A DNA stretch of 64,000 nt from a virus. Of the stretch, positions 1 through 7,365 are shown one piece after another. Position 1 is the first letter of the stretch. Each line of letters opens with the position of its first letter. The notes below the pieces were generated by a model that was not told the DNA's origin, made no database searches, and saw only the letters and a list, made by a program, of their open reading frames with translations. The DNA is taken from the IMG/VR virus record IMGVR_UViG_3300031857_000111, positions 1 through 64,000 of that record. One strand, given 5' to 3'. Position numbers and translations under genes: made by a program.

Positions 1-792
1 CCCGGCTGGAATAGCCGCGACCTCACGACGCCCGAAAATGTGGAACATATCGAGGCGCTCGCGAAGTCCATCGCTGAAATCGGCGTACAGGAACCCCTGA
101 CCGTCTACATGGACGGTGACACGCCTATCCTGACGGATGGCCATTGCCGGCTCATGGCGACGTGCCTTGCCATTGAGGCTTACGGGGCTGAGATCAAGTC
201 CGTTCCTGTCAAGACGGAGCCCCGTGGCGCGGATGAACGCGACCGCCTTCTGTCTCAGCTTGTCCGTAACAGCGGCAAGCGCCTGACGCCGCTTGAACAG
301 GGCAACGTCTATAAGCGCCTGCTTGACCTTGGCTGGACTGAAGCCGAGATCGCCAAGAAGACGGGTGCAAACCCCCAGCTTGTGACCAAGTATCTTGACC
401 TCCGGGCAGCGCCTAGCGAAGTGCAGGCGATGGTGAGCAAGGGCGAAGTCAGCGCGACCTTTGCCATGCAGGTCATTGGCGAGCAGGGCGCCGCCAAGGC
501 GACGGCCATTCTTGGCGAGGCGGTTGCCGAAGCCAAGGCTAGCGGCAAGAAAAAGGCGACGGCCAAGACGGTTGAGAAGGTTGCGGGTGCTACGCCCCCT
601 GTCGCCAAGGTTAGCGGCAAGAAGGAAGCCCTCGCCCTTGAAGTCGTGCGCTCGCTTGTCAAGGCGCTCGATAGCCTTATGGTGCAGATGCCTGAATTTG
701 ACAGCGAAGAACATGTCGGCTTCCATCGCGCCTATGCCCAGGCGACCGATGCGCTGGCGGATGCTGAGAAGTTTCTTGAGGGAAAGGAGTAA
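1..792 (+). CDS. ParB/Srx-fold DNA-binding protein, 5' end outside window
   Basis: The reading frame is open from base 1. The residues before the first GTG (position 40) read PGWNSRDLTTPENVEHI, which matches the start of ParB N-terminal domains, so the true start lies upstream of the window. A GHCRLMA box near residue 44 of the visible part (counting from position 40) is the ParB/Srx phosphate-binding motif. A helix-turn-helix follows around residues 80-125 (LTPLEQGNVYKRLLDLGW..EIAKKTG). The C-terminus is Lys/Ala rich and then helical. ParB proteins bind centromere-like sites, but phage members also act as regulators or nucleases. No ParA is visible, so a partition role is unproven. Confidence 0.85.
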   Translation, partial: PGWNSRDLTTPENVEHIEALAKSIAEIGVQEPLTVYMDGDTPILTDGHCRLMATCLAIEAYGAEIKSVPVKTEPRGADERDRLLSQLVRNSGKRLTPLEQGNVYKRLLDLGWTEAEIAKKTGANPQLVTKYLDLRAAPSEVQAMVSKGEVSATFAMQVIGEQGAAKATAILGEAVAEAKASGKKKATAKTVEKVAGATPPVAKVSGKKEALALEVVRSLVKALDSLMVQMPEFDSEEHVGFHRAYAQATDALADAEKFLEGKE

Positions 793-1797
793 ATGGATAT
801 GTTCAAGGTAGGTGACAGGGTGCGGTGGATTGCGCCAAGTCAAAATGGTTTGACCAACGGGAAAGTTTATGAAATTGTAAAAACGAGCGAACATTGCGTT
901 TACATTGACGACGATAACGGCGGTAAGCGCATCCGCTCTATTTGCGAAGTCGAGAAGGTAATTGAAGCCACGCCTCGCGCCGTCTTCAAGCCGGGCGATA
1001 AGGTGCGGTGGATCGCTCCGAGCGAATGCGGTATAACCCAAGGCAATATCTATACGCTTCGGTATTGCCAGGGCGATTACGTCAAATTTATCAACGACAC
1101 CGGAGGTGTGTGCATTGAATTGCCGAGCAAAGTCGAAAAGGTAATTGAATACGTGCCCCCGCCGCCCAAGTCAGAAGAAGGCTACTCCGCGCGGTGGATC
1201 GGAGAGAACGAGCCCGGAATTACCAAGGGCAACATCTATTACGTCACGCACCCCGACGGCTGGGGGGTAGATTTTAAGGATGACGACGGCGACGTTCGCT
1301 ACCGTGACGCGCGACTTTTTGAACGTGTCGAATACCCTACCCATACTCTCGTCTCCGTCAATACCACATCGCCCGCCCCGCGCGTTCTGCCGAAGGTGGG
1401 GGATATGGTGCGATCGCTTATCTGCGATGTGGGTGTTGAAATGGATAAGGAGTATCTCGTTACCTACGTTTGCGACGATGGTGAAGTAAGCATCTGCGGC
1501 ACGATTGACGGACGACAAAGCCGCCTTTTCCGGGGCGAATACGAATACCCTGTCGCCCCACCGCCCAACACCCTAACCCTCAAGGCCAAGGTGATTTACT
1601 ACCCCCAAACCGGGCGTTACACGATCTATGGCACGAACGAAGCCGAAGCCACGGACCTCGTGATTGCCGACCTCGCGCACGACATTGAAGGCCACGGCCC
1701 CTATGTCATGTTTGAGGTAAATGCCGCCCTTCCCATCCCCGAAACCAAGGTCTATAACGTGACGGCAACGCCGCTTGAAGGAGACAATTATGACTAA
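793..1797 (+). CDS. Tandem SH3-like repeat protein (four modules)
   Basis: The start directly follows the ParB-like stop, with AAAGGAG just upstream. The 334-residue protein has four copies of a roughly 50-residue module of the type F-K-x-G-D-x-V-R-W-I, then G-(I/L)-T-x-G-x-x-Y, then an acidic loop and V-E-K-V-I-E. They lie near residues 4-58, 65-119, 129-181 and 200-252, the last most diverged. Proline-rich linkers (VPPPP near 121, APPP near 256) separate modules. Residues 260-334 form a different C-terminal domain. The pattern resembles KOW/SH3-like small barrels that bind proteins or nucleic acids. I do not recognise a named family, and the function is unknown. Confidence 0.75.
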   Translation: MDMFKVGDRVRWIAPSQNGLTNGKVYEIVKTSEHCVYIDDDNGGKRIRSICEVEKVIEATPRAVFKPGDKVRWIAPSECGITQGNIYTLRYCQGDYVKFINDTGGVCIELPSKVEKVIEYVPPPPKSEEGYSARWIGENEPGITKGNIYYVTHPDGWGVDFKDDDGDVRYRDARLFERVEYPTHTLVSVNTTSPAPRVLPKVGDMVRSLICDVGVEMDKEYLVTYVCDDGEVSICGTIDGRQSRLFRGEYEYPVAPPPNTLTLKAKVIYYPQTGRYTIYGTNEAEATDLVIADLAHDIEGHGPYVMFEVNAALPIPETKVYNVTATPLEGDNYD

Positions 1798-2095
1798 CCT
1801 CGCTATCTTTCCCCAATGGGAACCCGGCAGCTTTCACACTGTCGGCCCTTGCGCCCGGCGCTTCGCCGGTCGCCCTAACCGCCGCATCCTTTCGCTCAAG
1901 GTGCTTGGCGATTACGAATACACCTTGCACGCCACCAAGGGTATCCGCCGACGCCAGAATCCGAAGGGGACTAGCGGGCATATCCTCGCGGGGATCATGG
2001 CCAACCCCTACAAGCCTGACACGACGCCTCGCTATGCTGCTACGGTTGATCGTGCTGCCTATATGCGCGGCGGCAATTTCAAGAAGGGAGACTAA
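1790..2095 (+). CDS. Hypothetical basic protein
   Basis: This 101-residue product starts at ATG 1790, overlapping the end of the previous gene by 8 bases, with GAAGGAG 5' of it. It is Arg/Lys rich in the middle (GIRRRQNPKG) and carries no motif I recognise. It is co-oriented and tightly packed with its neighbours, so it is probably part of the same leftmost operon. Confidence 0.6.
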   Translation: MTNLAIFPQWEPGSFHTVGPCARRFAGRPNRRILSLKVLGDYEYTLHATKGIRRRQNPKGTSGHILAGIMANPYKPDTTPRYAATVDRAAYMRGGNFKKGD

Positions 2096-2099
2096 ACCA

Positions 2100-2300
2100 A
2101 TGAGTGAAATGCAAAACGTCCGTCGCGAGATCGCCGCCCTCGCTGTCCCGCGCAGCGACATGACCCCGCCCTGGCAGCGCGTGCATGACCACCTTCTCTC
2201 CCGTGGGTATGCTATTGCCGCGCACCACATGGGCCAGATGATTGCCTATATGCGACCTTCTGAATATTGGGCCAACAACGGCTTTAAGGTTGCAAAGTAG
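2100..2300 (+). CDS. Hypothetical protein, 66 aa
   Basis: The ATG at 2100 is preceded by AAGGGAG. The 66-residue product begins MSEMQNVRREIAALAVPR and is followed by a Met- and Tyr-containing C-terminus. No family recognised. Spacing to the previous stop is 4 bases, consistent with cotranslation. Confidence 0.55.
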   Translation: MSEMQNVRREIAALAVPRSDMTPPWQRVHDHLLSRGYAIAAHHMGQMIAYMRPSEYWANNGFKVAK

Positions 2301-2301
2301 A

Positions 2302-2370
2302 ATGGGGTATGTTTTGGTGTATGGGTATTTCGCCCTCTGCCTGCTTTGGGCGATTTTCGTGGGGAAGTAA
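2302..2370 (+). CDS. Possible 22-residue membrane micropeptide
   Basis: ATG 2302 opens a frame of 22 codons reading MGYVLVYGYFALCLLWAIFV then GK, a single uninterrupted hydrophobic segment. It lies one base after the previous stop and before the recombinase start at 2406. The Shine-Dalgarno is weak, so this could be chance, but the composition is unlike the surrounding DNA. Confidence 0.35.
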   Translation: MGYVLVYGYFALCLLWAIFVGK

Positions 2371-2405
2371 AACGCTTCCCCTTAAACCAGATTGGACGCC
2401 GCACC

Positions 2406-3305
2406 ATGATCGACGCTTTCCTTCAAGACCTCAAGACGCGACGCTATTCGGAAAACACAATCCGCGCCTATCGTCGCACTCTTGAGGAACTCATTAAGGT
2501 GACGGGGACCACCAATCCCCGCGACCTTACTCCCGGCGAGATACGCAAGTTTCTCGCCGCGCAAGGCGATATCAGCCCCGCCGCGAAGGCCCTGCACCTT
2601 TCGGCCATTCGCTCCTTCGCCAAGTCCTTCAACGATGTAAACGCACCCATCTACAAGGCTGCCAAGGCCGTCCGTGGGCCGCGTATTCAGCGCCCGCTAC
2701 CCAAGGCGCTGAGTGTTGACGAGTGCAAGTCTGTTGTGGCTCTTGCCTCACGTCCTACGAACACCAAGCCCCATTGGCAAGTGGCGCGGGATCGCGCCCT
2801 CATCTTGCTTCTGTATGGTTCGGGGCTGCGCTCGCATGAGGCTACAACCCTGGCCTTTGACGTTGACCTAAGCCAGCGCATCTTGCGCATCACAGGCAAG
2901 GGCAACAAAGAACGCCTAGTCCCCGTGCTGCCCATCGTGGCCCAAGCGGTTGAGACTTACCGCCGCTTGTATCGAGAGGTAGTTAGCGAGGTTCCCAAAT
3001 TGCTTTTCAGCGGCTTCTCTGACCGCGACTTGCGACGGTTGGTGCAGGGCTACCGCGAAACCTTGGGGTTGCCTTCCACGGCCTCCCCACACGCGCTACG
3101 GCACAGCTTTGCCACCCACATGCACCAGGGTGGTATTGACCTAGTACATCTGGCAGATTTGCTAGGTCATGCCTCAATCCGCACCACAGCGATTTATACG
3201 CGAGTGGATGAAAAGTCACTTGTGCGGGTTTTGGAAGGGTGCTATCCAGGGACATACGCCGCCGCCGTTGATGGTGGTGACAACAGACAGAAGGAGATTG
3301 CATAG
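2406..3305 (+). CDS. Tyrosine recombinase, XerC/XerD-like
   Basis: Site-specific recombinase of about 299 residues counted from ATG 2406 (MIDAFLQDLKTRRYSENTI). It has the SAM-like core-binding N-domain (LxDLxxRxxSxxTIxAYRRxL) and a catalytic C-domain with the Arg box (GSGLRSHE), the beta-hairpin Lys (GKGNKER), the HALRHSFATH box, the GHASIRTT box and the nucleophile Tyr in IYTRV. It resembles XerC/D more than typical phage integrases, which often carry an extra arm-binding domain. It could integrate the phage at a dif-like site or resolve dimers of an extrachromosomal form. No att site or excisionase is obvious nearby. Confidence 0.9.
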   Translation: MIDAFLQDLKTRRYSENTIRAYRRTLEELIKVTGTTNPRDLTPGEIRKFLAAQGDISPAAKALHLSAIRSFAKSFNDVNAPIYKAAKAVRGPRIQRPLPKALSVDECKSVVALASRPTNTKPHWQVARDRALILLLYGSGLRSHEATTLAFDVDLSQRILRITGKGNKERLVPVLPIVAQAVETYRRLYREVVSEVPKLLFSGFSDRDLRRLVQGYRETLGLPSTASPHALRHSFATHMHQGGIDLVHLADLLGHASIRTTAIYTRVDEKSLVRVLEGCYPGTYAAAVDGGDNRQKEIA

Positions 3306-3506
3306 ATGATCTACGCCCTACTCATTATGTTCACGGGAGCAACCTTCCCGCACATTAGCTGGCACGCCACCCCCGAAGCCTGTCAGGCTGCGGCGTTTGG
3401 TGCTATTGTCAAGGCCGAGCCCGCGCCTGTCGCCAACGCTGCTTGCGTGGGCGTGCGGACTTCGGACTTGATGACGATTAACCGTTTTGGGGTTTTGGGA
3501 GAATGA
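3306..3506 (+). CDS. Small protein with N-terminal hydrophobic segment
   Basis: It starts at ATG 3306 immediately after the recombinase stop, with AAGGAG upstream. The 66-residue product starts MIYALLIMFTGATFPH, which could be a signal peptide or a membrane anchor. Two Cys (CQAA and NAACVG) could form a disulfide if exported. No family recognised. Confidence 0.55.
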   Translation: MIYALLIMFTGATFPHISWHATPEACQAAAFGAIVKAEPAPVANAACVGVRTSDLMTINRFGVLGE

Positions 3507-3715
3507 GTGACGATGGCGGGCCGGCGTTTCCGGCTGCGGACATGATGGAAGCGCAGCGCGACGCGGCGCGGGCCGAGGTGGCGCGGCTGCGTGGGCTGGG
3601 TGAACGGTTGCTTGCCGAACTAGATTACTGCGCGCGTAAGATTGATGCCTGCGCTTATTTGAACGATGGGACGCTGCTGGCATTCCGCGCCGCCCTCGCG
3701 GAGCCGACGCCATGA
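3503..3715 (+). CDS. Small coiled-coil protein
   Basis: An ATGA overlap links it to the preceding gene. The 70 residues are dominated by a helix rich in Ala, Arg and Glu (AQRDAARAEVARLRGLGERL). Base composition is more GC-rich than in the upstream genes. Function unknown. Confidence 0.5.
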   Translation: MSDDGGPAFPAADMMEAQRDAARAEVARLRGLGERLLAELDYCARKIDACAYLNDGTLLAFRAALAEPTP

Positions 3716-4029
3716 CGCGCGCGGAACTGGTCGAGACGATGGCCATAGAGGCGCTGTACCGCCGGGGTTTCTGTTACTACACGGACCCAATGGAAGGCGG
3801 GCAGAACGCCTATGACTTGTCGTGCGAGGCTCGCGAGGAAGCTGAGGCGATGCTGGACCATCTCAAAGAGATCGGCATGGCTGTGGTGCCGAGGGAGCCA
3901 ACGAACGCAATGCGCGAAAAAGCAAGATCGGTGCGGATTAGCAACGCGCGATTTGGCGACGAAACCGACGCTGATGAATATTACCGCGCCATGATCGCCG
4001 CAAGCCCGGCGGAGGCAAGCAATGAGTGA
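3712..4029 (+). CDS. Hypothetical protein with VVPREPT motif
   Basis: An ATGA overlap joins it to the previous gene. The 105-residue product contains VVPREPTNAMREKA near residue 58 and a DEYYRAMIAASP tail. This combination recurs in small phage proteins of unknown function. No catalytic motif is visible. Confidence 0.55.
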   Translation: MTRAELVETMAIEALYRRGFCYYTDPMEGGQNAYDLSCEAREEAEAMLDHLKEIGMAVVPREPTNAMREKARSVRISNARFGDETDADEYYRAMIAASPAEASNE

Positions 4030-4273
4030 CGAATCTTGGCCTCAGAAGTATTTTAACACGCTAGAAGAAGCATTCGCTTTTTATACCGAATGCGCTCTTG
4101 CTACTGCTGAAGGATTAGAAATGCGCAAGACGGCGGCAAAGCACGAAAAGCGACGCGCGCGAGGAATTGCCGATAACATGGTAGACGCCTGCCGTCGCCA
4201 CGGCGTTAAACGCCCCGGAAGATTTGATCGGCTGCCTCGTTTGCGTGAGGCGATGGATGGCACAGACGAATAG
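4022..4273 (+). CDS. Hypothetical basic protein
   Basis: It starts 8 bases before the previous stop. The 83-residue product is rich in Lys, Arg and His in its C-terminal half (KHEKRRARGIADNMVDACRR). It could bind nucleic acid, but this rests on composition only. Confidence 0.5.
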   Translation: MSDESWPQKYFNTLEEAFAFYTECALATAEGLEMRKTAAKHEKRRARGIADNMVDACRRHGVKRPGRFDRLPRLREAMDGTDE

Positions 4274-4454
4274 CCTCCGTTCAACCCCCGTCTACCAAAA
4301 TGGCATCTTGACGGGCCGTACCGTTAGGTATAATGATTTTGAGGTTCACGCGATCCTTGTGCTTCCTGACAAGCCTTACGATAGGCACTTGGGAGTGTTT
4401 AAGGATCGCAAGAAGGCAACACAGGCGATAGAAAAGGAGATTGAGAATGGTTGA
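4257..4454 (+). CDS. Hypothetical protein, 65 aa
   Basis: The most likely start is ATG 4257 (MAQTNSLRSTPVYQNG), within the last 17 bases of the preceding gene. The product has alternating hydrophobic strands and a Lys-rich C-terminal helix (KKATQAIEKEIENG). A longer in-frame start exists at 4224 but would deepen the overlap. No family recognised. Confidence 0.5.
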   Translation: MAQTNSLRSTPVYQNGILTGRTVRYNDFEVHAILVLPDKPYDRHLGVFKDRKKATQAIEKEIENG

Positions 4455-4815
4455 TAACGTGGGCGGTTGGCCTGACCCAAACAAGCCGGGAGTGCCTTTG
4501 GAGCCTAATAGGCAAGGCGCACACGCCTTGCGAGACAAGACGGGCCTAACGCATATTCTCCTATGGACTAACCCGTGGTGGGCGGGGACGCTTACGCATT
4601 TTTCGCGCAAGCCGGAAGAGGCGGCATACGTTTTTGACTATCTCGGTCCCTGCCACACCCCCGCCGAAGTCGCTACGCTGGTCGAGGCTGCGCGGCGCGA
4701 GGAACGCGAGGCGTGCCTTGATATCTACGAAACTCTTGAGCCTATTTTACTCGATGACGAATTGGCGGGCGCGGGGTCTTACTACCGCGCCATTGAGGCG
4801 AGGAATAACCCATGA
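4447..4815 (+). CDS. WPDP-PGVPL family protein, copy 1
   Basis: The start at ATG 4447 is set by AAGGAG eight bases upstream. The N-terminus GGWPDPNKPGVPLEPN and a later YLGPCHTPAEVATLV box match three proteins at 62630-63690, defining a paralogous family in this genome. A further box, AARREEREAC, is shared with the next gene. The length is 122 residues. The repeated Trp, Pro and Gly positions suggest a small folded domain. Function unknown. Confidence 0.6.
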   Translation: MVDNVGGWPDPNKPGVPLEPNRQGAHALRDKTGLTHILLWTNPWWAGTLTHFSRKPEEAAYVFDYLGPCHTPAEVATLVEAARREEREACLDIYETLEPILLDDELAGAGSYYRAIEARNNP

Positions 4816-5093
4816 CCAAAGATGAAGGGGCCGAAGCCGCAGCCGATTGGGCATTTGAACACCTGGGCCTTGTGCTATCTCACGAGACTTCGGTGAATCT
4901 GGCAAACCGTTTGTCGGCTATTGAGGAAAACGCACGGCGCGAGGAACGCGAAGCGTGTGCCGCGATGGTCGAGACACACGCATATGTTTTCAGCAATGTG
5001 CGCGGCGGTTTCATGGAATTAGACCCTCGCGCACCACAAGACCAGCACCATCGCACTATTGCTGCCACCATCCGCGCAAGGAGCACCACATGA
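4812..5093 (+). CDS. Hypothetical protein with REEREAC box
   Basis: ATGA overlap with the preceding gene. The 93-residue product has ENARREEREACAAMVE in the middle and ends HHRTIAATIRARS. The REEREAC box also occurs in the upstream WPDP family gene and, as RERERCAQI, in the gene at 63027, so these proteins share a C-terminal helical element. Function unknown. Confidence 0.5.
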   Translation: MTKDEGAEAAADWAFEHLGLVLSHETSVNLANRLSAIEENARREEREACAAMVETHAYVFSNVRGGFMELDPRAPQDQHHRTIAATIRARSTT

Positions 5094-5383
5094 CCCGAGA
5101 CGAAGAGACTATGGCCCTTTGCGCCATCCGCTACACCATTGGTCGCATGTCTTACATTGTGTCTGACGGGCAGCGATGGGCGCTTGAATGGGGCGCAAAG
5201 TCTAAGCTGGTGCGCGACGTTATCATTCGGGATTTGGAGTGGCTGATCGAACAAGAAGATAGTTACTACCTACCCGAAGGTAAGGACATCAGTGGTTTAG
5301 GTTGTGTGCGCAGCGACTCTCTGGGTTGGCGTGAAGTCCATCGGCAACTTGTGGCGATGCGAGAGGAGGTAGGTGGTGAATAG
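5090..5383 (+). CDS. Hypothetical protein, 97 aa
   Basis: ATG 5090 overlaps the previous stop as ATGA. The product begins MTRDEETMALCAIRYTIGRM and continues with a Trp-rich helical region (WALEWGAKSKLVRDVI). A conserved-looking arrangement of helices is visible but no named family or catalytic motif. Confidence 0.5.
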   Translation: MTRDEETMALCAIRYTIGRMSYIVSDGQRWALEWGAKSKLVRDVIIRDLEWLIEQEDSYYLPEGKDISGLGCVRSDSLGWREVHRQLVAMREEVGGE

Positions 5384-5570
5384 CGGTTTTCGTTTTGTTG
5401 GGGAAGCGCGTGCCGTCACAATCCGCCGCTTCCGCAAAACCCGCTTCTTCCTTAGCCTAAAAGTGCAGTTGGCAAGACGCGCCCATTCTGCTAGGAATTG
5501 GGGCGTCGCTCAAAGCGTCCTATATTTCAAGAACCCGCACCAGTATTGGGAGTATGATGATGGCTTTTAA
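5376..5570 (+). CDS. Small basic protein before thyX
   Basis: GTG 5376 has GAGAGGAGG upstream; GTG 5373 is an alternative. The 64-residue product is strongly basic (RRFRKTRFF, LARRAHSARNW) and ends in YDDGF, overlapping the thyX start. Function unknown. Confidence 0.45.
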   Translation: MNSGFRFVGEARAVTIRRFRKTRFFLSLKVQLARRAHSARNWGVAQSVLYFKNPHQYWEYDDGF

Positions 5571-7365
5571 CCCCGACCTGTCCCCCGCCGTCCCCGTCCT
5601 TGACCACGGCTTTGTCCGTCTCATTGACGTGATGGGTAGCGACAAGGCTATTGTCGAAGCCGCTCGCGTGTCCTACGCGACCGGCACTAAGGTTACGCGC
5701 AAGGACCGCGATCTTATTCGTTATCTCCTTCGGCAACGTCACACCAGTCCGTTTGAAATGGCCGAAGTCAAGTTTATCATCAAGGCGCCAATCTTTGTTG
5801 CTCGTCAGTGGGTAAGGCATCGCACGGCATGTCTTTCGGGGGACACTGTTATCAATTTCGACCAACCTTCGCGGGTAAAGATCGGTCGTCGTAAGGCGTA
5901 TCCAGTTACAATCAAAGAAATTTACGATAGGTTTCAACCTACTCAGAACCTTACGCGGCCGGATAAGCAAGCCAATCCTTTTTTTAAGAGGGATCGACTT
6001 AAAGCGATGCTTCTGCGTTCTTGCGACGAAAGTAGTAACGTCCCTTACCACACGCGCATTGTCGATATTTGGCAGTCCGGCGTAAAACCTCTGATCCGAG
6101 TCAATTTTTCAAACGGGGATTTTATCCGCGCTACAGCGGATCATAGGTGTTATACAGATAAGGGGTGGTTGCCCCTTAAGGATGCGCTGGCCCAAAACGC
6201 ACGCTTTGCGCGCTTTGGCAAGAGCACGGGTTTTACGTCAGAAGCCCCCGTTTTCAGTGACGATGAAATCGCAAATGAAGTGTGGGTGCCCGCAAAGCAA
6301 ATGCTGGGTTACGAAGTGTCTTCTTTGGGTCGAGTGCGCTCTTTTAGAAAAAGAAGTCCTGTCCGTGGAAAAAACAACCCTACCCCTAAGATGAAGACTT
6401 TAACCGTGAACCCGCAGGGTTATTCGGTCGTGGGTTTTTCTGAAAACGGAAAGACGCTTGCTTTTCATGTATCTAGATTGGTTCTTGAATCTTTCGGCCA
6501 CGTTTGGCAAGAAGGGCAACAGTGTCGTCACCTAGATAATAATAGGCAAAACAACCGTTTGACAAATCTGGGCTTTGGGTCTGCAAAAGAAAACTGCGCT
6601 GATCGAATGACTACGGGCGTCGATCAGACGTTGGGAGTATTTTTTGAACACCCGTCTTCGCACTATGAAGATGGAGAGGAAATGACCTACGATATTTCGG
6701 TAAGCGGTCCCTACCATAACTTTTCGGCGGGTAACACTGTTGTTCACAATAGCGTCAACGAGAACAGTGGCCGCTACAGCGTCATGGACACTGAGTTCTT
6801 CACCCCTGACTACGAAGACATTGCCTACCAAAGCGCGACTAACAACCAGGGGAGAAGCGAACCACTTCCGCTCTGCCGCGCTATTCCAATCCGGCAGGCA
6901 ATCGCCTATTCATCCGAACAGTCTTTCGGCGCCTACAACAACATGCTTGTTGAAGATGTGGCCCGCGAAACTGCGCGCATCGTTCTTCCGCTCAACACAT
7001 ATACGTCTTGGGTGTGGAAGATCGACTTGCATAACCTATTGCACTTCCTGCAACTGCGCGCCGACCCGCACGCACAGAAGGAAATTCGCGACTATGCCGA
7101 AGTCATCATCGGCCTTCTTGCGCCGCTGTTCCCTGCGACCTTTGAGGCGTGGGAAGACTATGTGCGGCAGGCGGTTACGTTTTCGCGGATGGAAATGGAT
7201 TTGCTGGGGGCGGTGATGCGTCGGTTTACGTCGCCTTCAGCGTCGCTCTACGCGCTCATTGACGAGCACCGAGGTATTGATAACCTTGGTGCTGCCTATG
7301 GCATGTCGAAGCGCGAGATCAGGGAGTTCTTTGGTAAGGTGAAGGTGGTGGTGCCGCCTGATTAA
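5560..7365 (+). CDS. thyX: ThyX flavin-dependent thymidylate synthase, intein-containing
   Basis: ThyX makes dTMP from dUMP using methylene-tetrahydrofolate, FAD and NAD(P)H. GGGAG at 5548-5552 best serves ATG 5560, although ATGs at 5554 and 5557 are in frame. The N-extein ends in RHRTA and the C-extein resumes SVNENSGRYS, so splicing restores the ThyX signature R-H-R-x-x-S-x-N-E-x-S-x-R-Y. The exteins total about 294 residues, slightly above the usual length. The intein (5830-6750) sits inside the substrate-binding motif, so unspliced protein should be inactive. The stop overlaps that of the convergent terminase gene by two bases. The gene fits with the dCTP deaminase and ribonucleotide reductase genes elsewhere in the window. 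Confidence 0.95.
   Translation: MAFNPDLSPAVPVLDHGFVRLIDVMGSDKAIVEAARVSYATGTKVTRKDRDLIRYLLRQRHTSPFEMAEVKFIIKAPIFVARQWVRHRTACLSGDTVINFDQPSRVKIGRRKAYPVTIKEIYDRFQPTQNLTRPDKQANPFFKRDRLKAMLLRSCDESSNVPYHTRIVDIWQSGVKPLIRVNFSNGDFIRATADHRCYTDKGWLPLKDALAQNARFARFGKSTGFTSEAPVFSDDEIANEVWVPAKQMLGYEVSSLGRVRSFRKRSPVRGKNNPTPKMKTLTVNPQGYSVVGFSENGKTLAFHVSRLVLESFGHVWQEGQQCRHLDNNRQNNRLTNLGFGSAKENCADRMTTGVDQTLGVFFEHPSSHYEDGEEMTYDISVSGPYHNFSAGNTVVHNSVNENSGRYSVMDTEFFTPDYEDIAYQSATNNQGRSEPLPLCRAIPIRQAIAYSSEQSFGAYNNMLVEDVARETARIVLPLNTYTSWVWKIDLHNLLHFLQLRADPHAQKEIRDYAEVIIGLLAPLFPATFEAWEDYVRQAVTFSRMEMDLLGAVMRRFTSPSASLYALIDEHRGIDNLGAAYGMSKREIREFFGKVKVVVPPD
5830..6750 (+). mobile_element. ThyX intein with NUMOD4/HNH homing endonuclease
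   Basis: This is a 307-residue in-frame insertion. Block A begins with Cys1 (CLSGDTVI). Block B has ATADH with Thr and His. The C-terminal block (YDISVSGPYHNFSAGN) ends in His-Asn followed by Ser of the extein. Between them, EVWVPAKQMLGYEVSSLGRV is a NUMOD4 motif and HLDNNRQNNRLTNL is the HNH core, so this is an HNH-type rather than LAGLIDADG intein. All splicing residues are present, so it should be active. The DNA looks more AT-rich than the exteins, which suggests recent acquisition. Confidence 0.93.

Noticed and set aside
2406-3305. Attachment site next to the recombinase
   Set aside because: No convincing imperfect palindrome of dif type or tRNA-end repeat was found in the flanking few hundred bases.
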